Part shown: positions 7,866 through 14,178 of the stretch, one piece after another
Numbering within the stretch: position 1 is the stretch's first letter
Layout of the letters: each line of letters opens with the position of its first letter
IMG/VR virus record: IMGVR_UViG_3300037189_001599
Location: 1-25,104 of that record
Length of the DNA stretch: 25,104 nucleotides
Reading direction: 5' to 3' (one strand)
Source: a virus
Program-made: the position numbers and the translations under genes
The notes under the pieces: model-generated
Told to the model about the DNA's origin: nothing
Databases searched by the model: none
The model's input: the letters and a program-made list of their open reading frames with translations, nothing else

Positions 7866-8492
7866 TTATGAAGCTACGCCGGCTACCTTTTCTTTTGTAC
7901 GACCGTATGCGGCGATACCTAAAACAGCACCCATTGCGATGTGGTAAAGACCAGCACCCTGTAGTGTTAATGGTTGCCATTGACTTGTAACTGAACCATG
8001 ACTTAGTGCTTGTAGTACTGACCATAATACTGGAAAAATTACAAAGTCACATGTACATGTCAACATATAAATCCAACCCATCATTGGGCGCATTTTCTTG
8101 TTGATCCAATCTGTTGCATCTTTGTCTAATGCTACTGTAGACTCTCCGCCTTCGCTCATTGCACCGCCACCACTCTTTAGTGACTCTGCTTGATTTTGTG
8201 TTACTGTTACTGTACTTGTATTTGTACTTGGCATATTTGAACTCCCTTGATTAGTTGTTGCTGGGGCACTGCCCAAAGAACCTTGTGAACCTGGTGCTAC
8301 AGTGCCCAAGTTGCCAAATCCACCTGCTGCCGGTGCAGTACTCATTGTGTTACCACCTAATGGTGTACTGCCAAAACTACTACCTGCTGGAAATGCTGAT
8401 ATAGTTGGGTCAGCTGCCATCATTTCGTGATGGTCATCTGTTTTTGCTAATGGCATAGAGCCATCTGCTTTTTTTGCTAATAATGTTGCCAT
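7866..8492 (-). CDS. Putative holin with long low-complexity N-terminus
   Basis: I chose the ATG at 8492 (208 aa) over an upstream start at 8513 because AGGA lies 8 nt before it and it follows the previous stop by one base. Residues 1-120 are Gly/Ser/Ala/Thr/Asn-rich and disordered. The C-terminal 80 residues contain membrane segments: MMGWIYMLTCTCDFVIFPVLWSVLQAL and GAGLYHIAMGAVLGIAAYG, ending in a basic tail (RTKEK). The segment WINKKMRPMMGWIYM to QWQPLTLQGAGLYHIAMG resembles the three-TM holin family described for gene-transfer-agent release and found in many phages. Its role would be making inner-membrane lesions that release the endolysin. It lies in a late block but far from the endolysin gene. 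The holin call is from pattern memory and topology. Confidence 0.6.
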   Translation of the reverse strand: MATLLAKKADGSMPLAKTDDHHEMMAADPTISAFPAGSSFGSTPLGGNTMSTAPAAGGFGNLGTVAPGSQGSLGSAPATTNQGSSNMPSTNTSTVTVTQNQAESLKSGGGAMSEGGESTVALDKDATDWINKKMRPMMGWIYMLTCTCDFVIFPVLWSVLQALSHGSVTSQWQPLTLQGAGLYHIAMGAVLGIAAYGRTKEKVAGVAS

Positions 8493-8493
8493 T

Positions 8494-9084
8494 TTATAAT
8501 CCTGCCTTTGCAATAAAATCTTTTAATAAACTATCTTTTTCTTTGTAAACATTTGCATTGGCTAATCCTGCAATGTTTCTCATCTCGTTTAAATCACCAT
8601 CTTCTACATCTTCTACATCTTCAATATCTTCAACGTCATCATCGCCTTCTTCATTCTGTTCACGATATTCCATTGGGATAGTGATGATATGTTGCTTTAA
8701 CGTATTTAATTCTGGTTCGTACTCTTCACCGTTTATTTTAACTGTCCAGTCTGCTAAAGATAATCCAGTTAACGTTTCTAAATCATCTAATATTTCTAGT
8801 AATCTTTCTGGTGACTTGCTTCTACGATTAGTTTCTACAAACACAACGAAACGATTTGCCATTAACTCACCTTCGCTAACTTCAGCATCGTTAATATAAT
8901 CATATCCTTTGATTAACCAATCACACAAATCTTCACCAACTGCTTTACCTTTAACTATAAAAGAAAATGTAATGATTTCATCATTTTCACCGGATCTTGC
9001 TTCATATTCATCAACTGATACGATTGGAACAAGTTGATTTTCAAAATCTAAGTGGTCTAAACCTTCAACAAGTACTTTTCTCAT
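8494..9084 (-). CDS. Conserved T4-like phage protein, 196 aa, probably virion-related
   Basis: A soluble, acidic protein. The N-terminal two thirds look like a mixed alpha/beta domain (MRKVLVEGLDHLDFENQLVPIVSVDEYEAR through DWTVKINGEEYEPEL). Then comes an acidic run of Glu/Asp/Val repeats (EEGDDDVEDIEDVEDVEDGD, about 143-162) and a C-terminal segment LNEMRNIAGLANANVY. The LNxxRxxxGL element recurs in the giant protein at the right of the window. It follows the 207-residue gene with TAATATG spacing and precedes the holin. I recognise it as a type of protein common in environmental T4-like phages; function unknown. The acidic run could be a DNA-mimicking or linker segment, which is speculation. 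Confidence 0.6.
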   Translation of the reverse strand: MRKVLVEGLDHLDFENQLVPIVSVDEYEARSGENDEIITFSFIVKGKAVGEDLCDWLIKGYDYINDAEVSEGELMANRFVVFVETNRRSKSPERLLEILDDLETLTGLSLADWTVKINGEEYEPELNTLKQHIITIPMEYREQNEEGDDDVEDIEDVEDVEDGDLNEMRNIAGLANANVYKEKDSLLKDFIAKAGL

Positions 9085-9085
9085 A

Positions 9086-9709
9086 TTACATTCCTACGGG
9101 TTGACCATTTGGTGCAGCACCTGCGCCTGGGGCTGGGGGAGGCACACCTTGCCCACCTAGTGTTTGTTGACTCATATCCCCTTCTTGATCCTGACCTTCT
9201 TTGTCATAATCTTTTTCGTATGCATCATCCAACTCGTCTAGCTCAATGTTCTGACCAGCTAAGTCAATACTACCCTCACGGATATCGTTCATTAATTGTT
9301 TTGGAATCTCAATACGAACTAACCAAATTTCACGGTTAATCATCTTTGGGAAATGTGTTCCGGGCTTATAGTCATCAGGGCTATCAATCTTGATAGGTAC
9401 TTTGATTTTTGTCTTTTTAAAGTGAACTGTACAGCCCAGTTTAATAATTCTTTTACCTGCTCTTGGGTCGGGCATTAGTTTAGCTGGGTACATAAAAATA
9501 CATGCCACCGTGTACTTTTTAATCTTTGGACCATCAACTAATTCGCCCAAATCCCAGTTTTGGTAGGCGTACATATCGGCTTCATCTATTACTCGCTCAA
9601 AGTCTAGTAATGTGGATAGGGAAGCATCGCTGGTGAAAATACCCTTAATACTGTCAATAATACTAGGATAGTCAATATCTGAGAAAAAATCGTTTGCTGG
9701 TGACTTCAT
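9086..9709 (-). CDS. Conserved T4-like phage protein, 207 aa, probably virion-related
   Basis: The protein has a compact N-terminal domain (residues 1-150), with DFERVIDEADMYAYQNWDLGELVDGPKIKKY, the strand-rich VACIFMYPAKLMPDPRAGKRI, and KTKIKVPIKIDSPDDYKPGTHFPK. An acidic segment and a Gly/Pro/Gln/Ala-rich tail (PPPAPGAGAAPNGQPVG) follow. There is no signal peptide or membrane helix. It is the first gene of a short late unit (207 aa, 196 aa, holin). The ATG is preceded by GATAAATA only 7 nt away and has no visible Shine-Dalgarno. Such proteins recur in environmental T4-like phages near structural genes; I cannot name a function. Confidence 0.6.
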   Translation of the reverse strand: MKSPANDFFSDIDYPSIIDSIKGIFTSDASLSTLLDFERVIDEADMYAYQNWDLGELVDGPKIKKYTVACIFMYPAKLMPDPRAGKRIIKLGCTVHFKKTKIKVPIKIDSPDDYKPGTHFPKMINREIWLVRIEIPKQLMNDIREGSIDLAGQNIELDELDDAYEKDYDKEGQDQEGDMSQQTLGGQGVPPPAPGAGAAPNGQPVGM

Positions 9710-9716
9710 AATAAAG

Positions 9717-9724
9717 TATTTATC
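9717..9724 (-). promoter_or_regulatory. T4-late-like promoter (GATAAATA) directly at the gene start
   Basis: GATAAATACTTTATT precedes the ATG at 9709 with only 7 nt between box and ATG. In T4 late promoters the start site lies about 6 nt past the box, so this mRNA would have essentially no leader. Confidence 0.55.
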
Positions 9725-9772
9725 ATTTAAAAACTTATTATGTTGATTTCAAAAATACCGGGGTTAGCCTAA

Positions 9773-9780
9773 TATTTATC
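9773..9780 (-). promoter_or_regulatory. Second T4-late-like box upstream of 9709 gene
   Basis: The minus strand reads GATAAATATTAGG, 63 nt upstream of the ATG at 9709. It lacks the C that follows the box at other late starts, so it is less certain than the proximal copy. Confidence 0.35.
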
Positions 9781-9840
9781 ATAATATGTGTGAGAAATAC
9801 ATGACTATTAAAAATACCACCGCAAACTCTTAAATATATG

Positions 9841-9861
9841 TGAGAGGTAAGTCTACTCTCA
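9841..9861 (+). promoter_or_regulatory. Short hairpin in the phoH leader
   Basis: TGAGAG (9841-9846) pairs with CTCTCA (9856-9861) across a 9-nt loop, immediately before the AAAGGAG ribosome-binding site. The stem is only 6 bp and may be incidental. Confidence 0.25.
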
Positions 9862-9880
9862 TTTCAAAGGAGAATCTAAC

Positions 9881-10657
9881 TTGAGCAAAAGAAAAACTGG
9901 TGCTCTCCGTCAGGAGCAAGACGCTAGAATAGCATATTCTAAAAAACAAGACAACACATACTACACACAGGAATCAAAGACAATCAATTTCAACATATCA
10001 AAACCTAAATCAACGAACAGGCATATAGAATTAGTCCCCAAATCACTCAATCAGGAAAAGTACATCTTAGCATTATTAAATCCAGAAACGGATATAGTAG
10101 TGGTCAGTGGTCCTGCGGGCACTGGTAAGACTTATCTAGCTATGCAAGCGGCGATTAAGGCTATGAAATCTGGAGAATGTGATAGGATCATCCTAACACG
10201 TCCTGCAGTGGGTGTAGATGATGAAAAGCATGGGTTTTTACCAGGAGATTTGAACGCTAAAATGGAGCCTTGGACTCGTCCATTGCTTGATGTATTGCGT
10301 GAATACTACACAGCAAAAGAAATTATGTACATGCTGGAAGAACAGATAGTTGAGATTGCACCACTTGCATTTTGCAGAGGTCGCAACTTTAAAAGAAGTT
10401 TTGTAGTATTAGATGAAGCTCAAAATTGTACACCTAGTCAACTCAAAATGATTATGACTAGAATCGGCATCGGCAGTAAAATTGTAGTTACTGGTGATAT
10501 TGAACAAGCCGACAGAAAATCAGCCGACAACGGGCTACTAGACCTACAAAATCGTTTGGGGAAGGGGGTGATACCAGGTTTGCAGTTATGCAAGTTTGAA
10601 CTGAAAGACGTTCAACGACACAAAATTATTGAACATATTTTGGGTCTATATCAGTAA
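9881..10657 (+). CDS. phoH: PhoH-like P-loop ATPase
   Basis: 258 residues from a TTG start, chosen because AAAGGAG lies 8 nt upstream and no better ATG precedes the domain. Residues 1-55 are basic and polar. The PhoH ATPase core has Walker A GPAGTGKT (77-84), the family segment LTRPAVGVDDEKHGFLPGDL (105-124) and Walker B VVLDEAQN (175-182), followed by TGDIEQADR (204-212). PhoH is an RNA-helicase-like ATPase of uncertain function, linked to phosphate starvation in bacteria and very common in marine phages. This is the only plus-strand gene in the window. Its 3' end overlaps the convergent gene by 32 nt, so the two transcripts are complementary there. A perfect hairpin lies 17 nt past the stop. 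Confidence 0.92.
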   Translation: MSKRKTGALRQEQDARIAYSKKQDNTYYTQESKTINFNISKPKSTNRHIELVPKSLNQEKYILALLNPETDIVVVSGPAGTGKTYLAMQAAIKAMKSGECDRIILTRPAVGVDDEKHGFLPGDLNAKMEPWTRPLLDVLREYYTAKEIMYMLEEQIVEIAPLAFCRGRNFKRSFVVLDEAQNCTPSQLKMIMTRIGIGSKIVVTGDIEQADRKSADNGLLDLQNRLGKGVIPGLQLCKFELKDVQRHKIIEHILGLYQ

Positions 10658-10943
10658 CCTGGTCATCTGAGTCAGAGGGGAGTATCTCCCCTCTCCAGCC
10701 ATTCTCTTCGGACAATCTATCTACGATGTTAGGATACACACCCTTGTAATATGCATACAAGTTATCCCAATCAGTATCTACACGTTGTCCATCAATAATG
10801 CATTTATTAACTTTACGTTCCTGAAAGTCCATAATGATATTGACTGTTTGTAGGTCAGAATTTTTAATTTTCTTACCAAGACCAACCATCTCATCAATTT
10901 TACCGTCAGCTTTTTTGACGTAAGTTACTAATAGATATCTCAT
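10626..10943 (-). CDS. Conserved small T4-like phage protein, 105 aa, downstream of gp44
   Basis: It begins with a strand (MRYLLVTYVKKADGKIDEMV), has a second hairpin (VNIIMDFQERKVNKCIIDG), then a helical segment (WDNLYAYYKGVYPNIVDRL), and ends acidic (PSDSDDQVTDIDPKY). The fold is probably a small alpha/beta domain. Its ATG overlaps the stop of the clamp-loader gene as ATGA, so it is translationally coupled. In T4 the gene after 44 is 62, the small clamp-loader subunit, but this protein is much shorter than T4 gp62 (about 187 aa) and I see no match. It resembles an uncharacterised family of environmental T4-like phages. Its 3' end overlaps phoH on the other strand. Confidence 0.65.
   Translation of the reverse strand: MRYLLVTYVKKADGKIDEMVGLGKKIKNSDLQTVNIIMDFQERKVNKCIIDGQRVDTDWDNLYAYYKGVYPNIVDRLSEENGWRGEILPSDSDDQVTDIDPKYVQ
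10674..10694. promoter_or_regulatory. Perfect 9-bp hairpin just past the phoH stop
   Basis: AGAGGGGAG and CTCCCCTCT are perfectly complementary around a 3-nt loop (TAT), 17 nt downstream of the phoH stop codon. It lies within the coding sequence of the convergent gene. No T-tract follows on the plus strand, so it is not a classic rho-independent terminator. It could stop or protect the phoH 3' end, or act on the antisense mRNA. Confidence 0.45.
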
Positions 10944-11863
10944 GTTGTTAATTCTGCTAATGTTGCTGCCAAGCTGATTTCGGGAATGCCAACCATTGAA
11001 AGATTGACTAAGCCATTACGAATCACAATGATTGCTTGGTCTTTTTGTTCTGGAGTCTTGCCCCACAAGTCTAAGTTATTGTACATCCAACGATATGTAT
11101 CTTCAATACGTGTAGGATACAATGCTAAATGTTGTAACAATTGCTGACGACCTTCAATGACTTTACCACTCTTAAACAAATTAGTTGCTTCAAGTAATAA
11201 TTCATCTTCACTGTTACCGATACTTACTGGTGGTAACAATGTCCCTGTACTACTGTTGACTTGTACTTGATTCAAGCACTTACGCAAGTCTGGATATGTA
11301 GCACGAACATAACTGTCTAGTACATCCAATTCAAACTGAATGTTTTCAGTAACCAATACAGTTGCTACACGTGCAGTGAATTCTACCATATCAGTTTTAG
11401 TGATATGGAATTCGTGACAACGACTCTTAAGTGCTGGGATAATCTTGTGCTGATAGTTACAAGTTAGAATATAACGAACTGTACCTGCATAAGCTTCCAT
11501 GTCATTACGTAATGCCGCTTGTGCTGCCGCTGTAAGATAATCTGCCTCGTCTAACAACACGACTTTGAAGTTACCAAAAGGCATTGTTTGTACAAAGCCA
11601 TTGATTTTATCACGCATGTTATCAATACCGTTTTCACGACTCGCATTGATTTCTAGTACGTCATATTCTTGTACACCCAATTGATGTATCAATACTTTTG
11701 CAAGTGTTGTCTTACCAGTACCGGGGTCGCCGCTTAACAATAGATGCGGGATAGTACCAGAACTAATCCAACCCTCTACTTGTTGCTTTTGTCGTGCGTC
11801 AACAAAAACATATTCTTCTACTGTTGTAGGACGATACTTTTCTACCCATAGATTGTTCTTCAT
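10940..11863 (-). CDS. 44: Sliding-clamp loader large subunit (T4 gp44-like AAA+ ATPase)
   Basis: 307 residues, close to T4 gp44 (319). Motifs in order: LWVEKYRPTTVEEYV at the N-terminus (typical RFC/gp44 start), Walker A SGDPGTGKTT (44-53), Walker B VVLLDEADYL (101-110), sensor I region ILTCNYQHKIIPAL, and the SRC motif (147-149) with the trans-acting arginine finger. A helical collar domain follows. It loads the gp45 clamp onto primer-template DNA for the phage polymerase. It overlaps both neighbours by 4 nt and lies in the early-type unit with GroES-like and DnaE-like genes. No gp45 or recognisable gp62 is in the window. Confidence 0.92.
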   Translation of the reverse strand: MKNNLWVEKYRPTTVEEYVFVDARQKQQVEGWISSGTIPHLLLSGDPGTGKTTLAKVLIHQLGVQEYDVLEINASRENGIDNMRDKINGFVQTMPFGNFKVVLLDEADYLTAAAQAALRNDMEAYAGTVRYILTCNYQHKIIPALKSRCHEFHITKTDMVEFTARVATVLVTENIQFELDVLDSYVRATYPDLRKCLNQVQVNSSTGTLLPPVSIGNSEDELLLEATNLFKSGKVIEGRQQLLQHLALYPTRIEDTYRWMYNNLDLWGKTPEQKDQAIIVIRNGLVNLSMVGIPEISLAATLAELTT

Positions 11864-12183
11864 CGTTTCAGTGCTTCGTAAGTGATAATGTGATTTAATT
11901 CTTGACCCAAGTCTTTGTCATGGGGTACGATATGTAGTGAATTCTTCATTCTATCTGATTTCTCATCATAGTGACGTAACTCAACTACATGTCCGCCGTT
12001 AGCATTATACAATGTAAATGCTACGCCACGACTTTCTAATTCACCGGATTCACGTGATGTTACAGGACTACGCTGTGCTCTTTTACTACCGGTCATAACA
12101 AGATGGGGTCCGTCATCTGTCTCTTGTGGAACACTCCAAGCCCAGCGAGCCTTCTTTAAAAACCAATTATCAAACCACTTCAT
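11860..12183 (-). CDS. Conserved small T4-like phage protein, 107 aa
   Basis: I chose the ATG at 12183 over a GTG at 12201 because AAGG lies 8 nt upstream and the ATG follows the GroES-like stop by one base. The protein begins MKWFDNWFLKKARWAW, an amphipathic, Trp-rich basic segment. A polar linker (SKRAQRSPVTSRESGE) and a beta domain follow (GVAFTLYNANGGHVVELRHYD, SLHIVPHDKDLGQELNHIITYEALK). I recognise the AFTLYNANGGHVVELRHYD to IVPHDKDLG pattern from environmental T4-like phages but know of no function. The stop overlaps the gp44 ATG (ATGA). A Trp/Lys-rich start could bind membrane or DNA, which is speculation. Confidence 0.65.
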   Translation of the reverse strand: MKWFDNWFLKKARWAWSVPQETDDGPHLVMTGSKRAQRSPVTSRESGELESRGVAFTLYNANGGHVVELRHYDEKSDRMKNSLHIVPHDKDLGQELNHIITYEALKR

Positions 12184-12184
12184 A

Positions 12185-12553
12185 TTAGTATACCTTATCA
12201 CTCATTGTATCATCATTGGGAAGCTCATCACTAACTAAAAGGATATCATTAGGATCAACTTTACGAATTGTTTTCTTACCTGTTTCATCTTCAATATCAA
12301 TACCTCTAGTCCAACGACCATGACTAACTAGTATCCATTTACCAACTTGAATTTCTTCATCCTCATGGTCTGGACCTAATGCATAGACTCTTGCCCAACG
12401 TGGTCTGATACCTGAACTCTTACCGTCATCACCGGGAATGATAATTCCGCTTGTTGTGATACGTGCATCAAAACTCATATCGCAAACAATGATTGCATTG
12501 CCGATAGGTTTTACTGCTTTAACTTTATGTGCTTCAAATGCTAATTTACTCAT
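12185..12553 (-). CDS. GroES-like co-chaperonin (gp31-type)
   Basis: 122 residues, slightly longer than GroES (about 97) and near T4 gp31 (111). VKPIGNAIIVCD opens the beta barrel. The mobile loop that contacts GroEL is seen as MSFDARITTSGIIIPGDDGKS (26-46), where SGIIIP corresponds to GGIVL of GroES. The chain closes with VGKWILVSHGRWTRG and the final strand NDILLVSDE. T4 gp31 replaces GroES so that host GroEL can fold the capsid protein; the same role is inferred here. The ATG has no obvious Shine-Dalgarno but lies 6 nt after a perfect TATAAT. The C-terminal tail (LPNDDTMSDKVY) goes beyond the normal barrel. Confidence 0.82.
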   Translation of the reverse strand: MSKLAFEAHKVKAVKPIGNAIIVCDMSFDARITTSGIIIPGDDGKSSGIRPRWARVYALGPDHEDEEIQVGKWILVSHGRWTRGIDIEDETGKKTIRKVDPNDILLVSDELPNDDTMSDKVY

Positions 12554-12559
12554 GTGTTG

Positions 12560-12588
12560 ATTATATGTGAAAAGTTGTATATCTTCAA
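12560..12588 (-). promoter_or_regulatory. Sigma70-type promoter of the groES-like gene
   Basis: TTGAAG (12588-12583), a 17-nt spacer and TATAAT (12565-12560), followed by CAACAC and then ATG at 12553. The 12-mer TATAATCAACAC is identical to the dnaJ promoter. The -35 lies across the end of the upstream gene. Only 6 nt separate the -10 from the ATG. Confidence 0.65.
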
Positions 12589-13001
12589 GGCTTTTGGCTA
12601 ACTACTTTAACAATGTCATCAACCGAAAAATCATCGGCTACTTCATCATCATTTAACAATTCCATTTCCTCTGGCGTGACAATATCTACTTCTTCTTCTA
12701 CGGGAGGCGGAACATACATTGGCTTGTCCGGAACCAAATACTTTGGTTCGTCCGGAACCAAATCTGATTTTTTAATTTCTTCTTGGTTGTCACCAGACAT
12801 ACTGTGCATTTTACTTGCAAGGGTTTTGTGGTATACACTACTAATACGTTGATTATTATCCATAATCACTTCATTTTTGCTGTCAATGATATCACCACGT
12901 GCATTTACATTCATATTACCTGCGGCTCTTACATGTTCATGTTTACTGGCTAGTGCTGCCATATCAATTTCTTTTCCGATTGCGGATCTCATTCTAGACA
13001 T
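12585..13001 (-). CDS. Conserved T4-like phage protein, 138 aa
   Basis: The N-terminal half is basic and polar (MSRMRSAIGKEIDMAALASK, then EHVRAAGNMNVNARGDIIDS), a stretch I recognise as conserved in environmental T4-like phages. The C-terminal half is acidic and Pro-rich and contains a near-repeat, LVPDEPKYLVPDKPMYVPPP, then EEEVDIVTPEEMELLNDDEV. It is probably partly disordered. A strong ribosome-binding site (AAGGAG, 6 nt before ATG) supports the start. It lies 10 nt downstream of the DnaE-like gene and its stop overlaps the -35 of the groES-like promoter. Function unknown; a binding or adaptor protein in replication is possible from context only. Confidence 0.65.
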   Translation of the reverse strand: MSRMRSAIGKEIDMAALASKHEHVRAAGNMNVNARGDIIDSKNEVIMDNNQRISSVYHKTLASKMHSMSGDNQEEIKKSDLVPDEPKYLVPDKPMYVPPPVEEEVDIVTPEEMELLNDDEVADDFSVDDIVKVVSQKP

Positions 13002-13011
13002 TTGTTACTCC

Positions 13012-13518
13012 TTATTTTAAAAACTCATCAATGGACAAGTCATAGTACAAACTATTTATCCTGTGTACACCTATAAGAAATAATACGAAACTAGCGATAC
13101 TACTACCTCGTCCTACTCCCCAGACTACATTGTTTGCTCTCATTGTGTCAACCAAATACTTAAGATAGCGCAACAATGGAAACAACCCTCGTTCTTGGAA
13201 CAGTATTAATTCTTGCCCAGCACGTTGTAATTCAGCATATCCATTAGTTTGGTCAAGTACGAATTTAGCAATATCCATGTCAATATATTCTTTTGGCATG
13301 AACCATTTAGACTGATTTACTTCGTCAAATTCTTTTAATGACATTTCGGGCTTAGAATAAACAACAAACTTTGTGTTGATTGACAGTTCCAATGATTGAT
13401 TAAATATCATAGGTTTATCTACCAAAGCACGTTTGAGTTGTGCTTCTGGATCAGTTAGGTAGATATTGCAAATATCATCAGGTGACAATACTTGCTGACC
13501 AAATTCATCTGTATACAT
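13012..13518 (-). CDS. Short DnaE-like (Pol III alpha) fragment protein, 168 aa
   Basis: The C-terminus, VVWGVGRGSSIASFVLFLIGVHRINSLYYDLSIDEFLK, matches the start of the bacterial DNA polymerase III alpha palm domain, where GxGRGS is followed by the segment leading to the first catalytic aspartates. The protein ends just there, so the PDFDxDF metal-binding motif is missing. The 130 residues before it (including WFMPKEYIDMDIAKFVLDQ and AELQRAGQEL) correspond loosely to the region between the PHP and palm domains. Full DnaE is about 1,100 residues, so this is no complete polymerase. It is not obviously decayed: the frame is intact, a consensus promoter abuts its ATG, and a strong ribosome-binding site follows its stop. 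Short DnaE-like proteins are known in T4-like marine phages; function unknown. Confidence 0.65.
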   Translation of the reverse strand: MYTDEFGQQVLSPDDICNIYLTDPEAQLKRALVDKPMIFNQSLELSINTKFVVYSKPEMSLKEFDEVNQSKWFMPKEYIDMDIAKFVLDQTNGYAELQRAGQELILFQERGLFPLLRYLKYLVDTMRANNVVWGVGRGSSIASFVLFLIGVHRINSLYYDLSIDEFLK

Positions 13519-13524
13519 TTTGCT

Positions 13525-13553
13525 ATTATAGCAGATTATAAGATGAATGTCAA
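13525..13553 (-). promoter_or_regulatory. Consensus sigma70 promoter of the dnaE-like/groES unit
   Basis: TTGACA (13553-13548), 17-nt spacer, TATAAT (13530-13525) as extended TGCTATAAT: a perfect match on all elements. A second TATAAT lies 10 bp upstream (13540-13535). The -10 ends 6 nt before the ATG at 13518, so the predicted start site falls on the start codon. It fills the 36-nt gap after the upstream stop codon. Confidence 0.85.
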
Positions 13554-13554
13554 A

Positions 13555-14178
13555 TTATGATTTATCCGTTTTGTTGTCAAAGTTAGCAAACATAACTTCG
13601 TTTGATGGACCTGTTGCGATAGTTGTAATGGGTGTTTCTTCCCAACCCAAATACATATCTTCCCAAGCAACGTTATTCTTTACTAACTTAACAACCTTTT
13701 TACTACGGTTCTTTTTAGTGATGTTGTTAATCTTTGTAGAAGAATCACTCCACCAGCCCGGCTTTAAGAATGGACCTAAGTTTTCTTCCATTGAATGCTT
13801 GCACCATACTCCGTCACTCATACTAGAAGTTATTTCAATATCGGTTACAATCATTCTACCCTCAAGAATTGAGTTTAGTTTAGATATAAGCATGATACCG
13901 ATGATTTGGTCGTACGGTTCTTCGGGTAATGTACAGACTTTTAAGTCTGCATCCAAATACTTTTGTATGGCTTCGTCTTCATCTTCACAAATGAAAATTG
14001 AATTTTGTACACAGTAGTTTAAAAAATATTTGATGCGTTCTAATGCTATATTTTGTTCACGTATTTGTTCAGATTCAACGTTGAAGTCCACGTTGATATC
14101 GTACATGTTTAATATAAATTCGTTGCTAAAGTATACGCCGGTGCTAAATGAAAATGAACTATTAATTCTTGCTGTCAT
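13555..14178 (-). CDS. Uncharacterised phage protein, 207 aa
   Basis: The first half is beta-rich then helical (FILNMYDINVDFNVESEQIREQNIALERIKYFLNYC); the middle contains CTLPEEPYDQIIGIMLISKLNSILEGRMIVTDIEI, a well-packed alpha/beta core. The second half has GPFLKPGWWSDSSTKINNI and a basic run KKNRSKKVVKLVKNN. It resembles proteins I associate with environmental T4-like phages, without a known role. It overlaps the 85-residue gene by 17 nt and is the last gene of the right-hand structural block, ending just before the dnaE-like promoter. There is no membrane segment or signal. Confidence 0.6.
   Translation of the reverse strand: MTARINSSFSFSTGVYFSNEFILNMYDINVDFNVESEQIREQNIALERIKYFLNYCVQNSIFICEDEDEAIQKYLDADLKVCTLPEEPYDQIIGIMLISKLNSILEGRMIVTDIEITSSMSDGVWCKHSMEENLGPFLKPGWWSDSSTKINNITKKNRSKKVVKLVKNNVAWEDMYLGWEETPITTIATGPSNEVMFANFDNKTDKS

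Larger units (their letters stand above)
9710..9880. other. 171-nt divergent intergenic region
   Basis: This region separates the minus-strand late unit from plus-strand phoH and holds both control regions. On the minus strand there are two GATAAATA boxes. On the plus strand there is a pair of near-direct repeats (ATATGTGTGAGA at 9784-9795 and ATATGTGAGAG at 9836-9846) plus a short hairpin before the phoH ribosome-binding site. I find no convincing -35/-10 pair for phoH. Confidence 0.6.

Noticed and set aside
9770-9880. Sigma70 promoter for phoH
   Set aside because: CATAAT and TAAATA-like hexamers exist but none has a reasonable -35 at 16-18 nt.
10674-10694. Rho-independent terminator for phoH
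   Set aside because: The hairpin is perfect but no T-tract follows on either strand, so it is listed only as a hairpin.
13053-13060. GATAAATA late-like box inside the dnaE-like gene
   Set aside because: It lies within coding sequence, close to the 3' end, with the next gene having its own ribosome-binding site and early-type context; a chance match in AT-rich DNA is likely.
13012-13518. DnaE-like fragment as a pseudogene
   Set aside because: Promoter, intact frame, stop codon and a tightly spaced downstream gene with a strong ribosome-binding site argue for a maintained short gene.
13547-14017. Open 156-codon plus-strand frame
   Set aside because: It lies opposite the 207-residue gene, begins inside the dnaE-like promoter region, and has no ribosome-binding site or recognisable motif.
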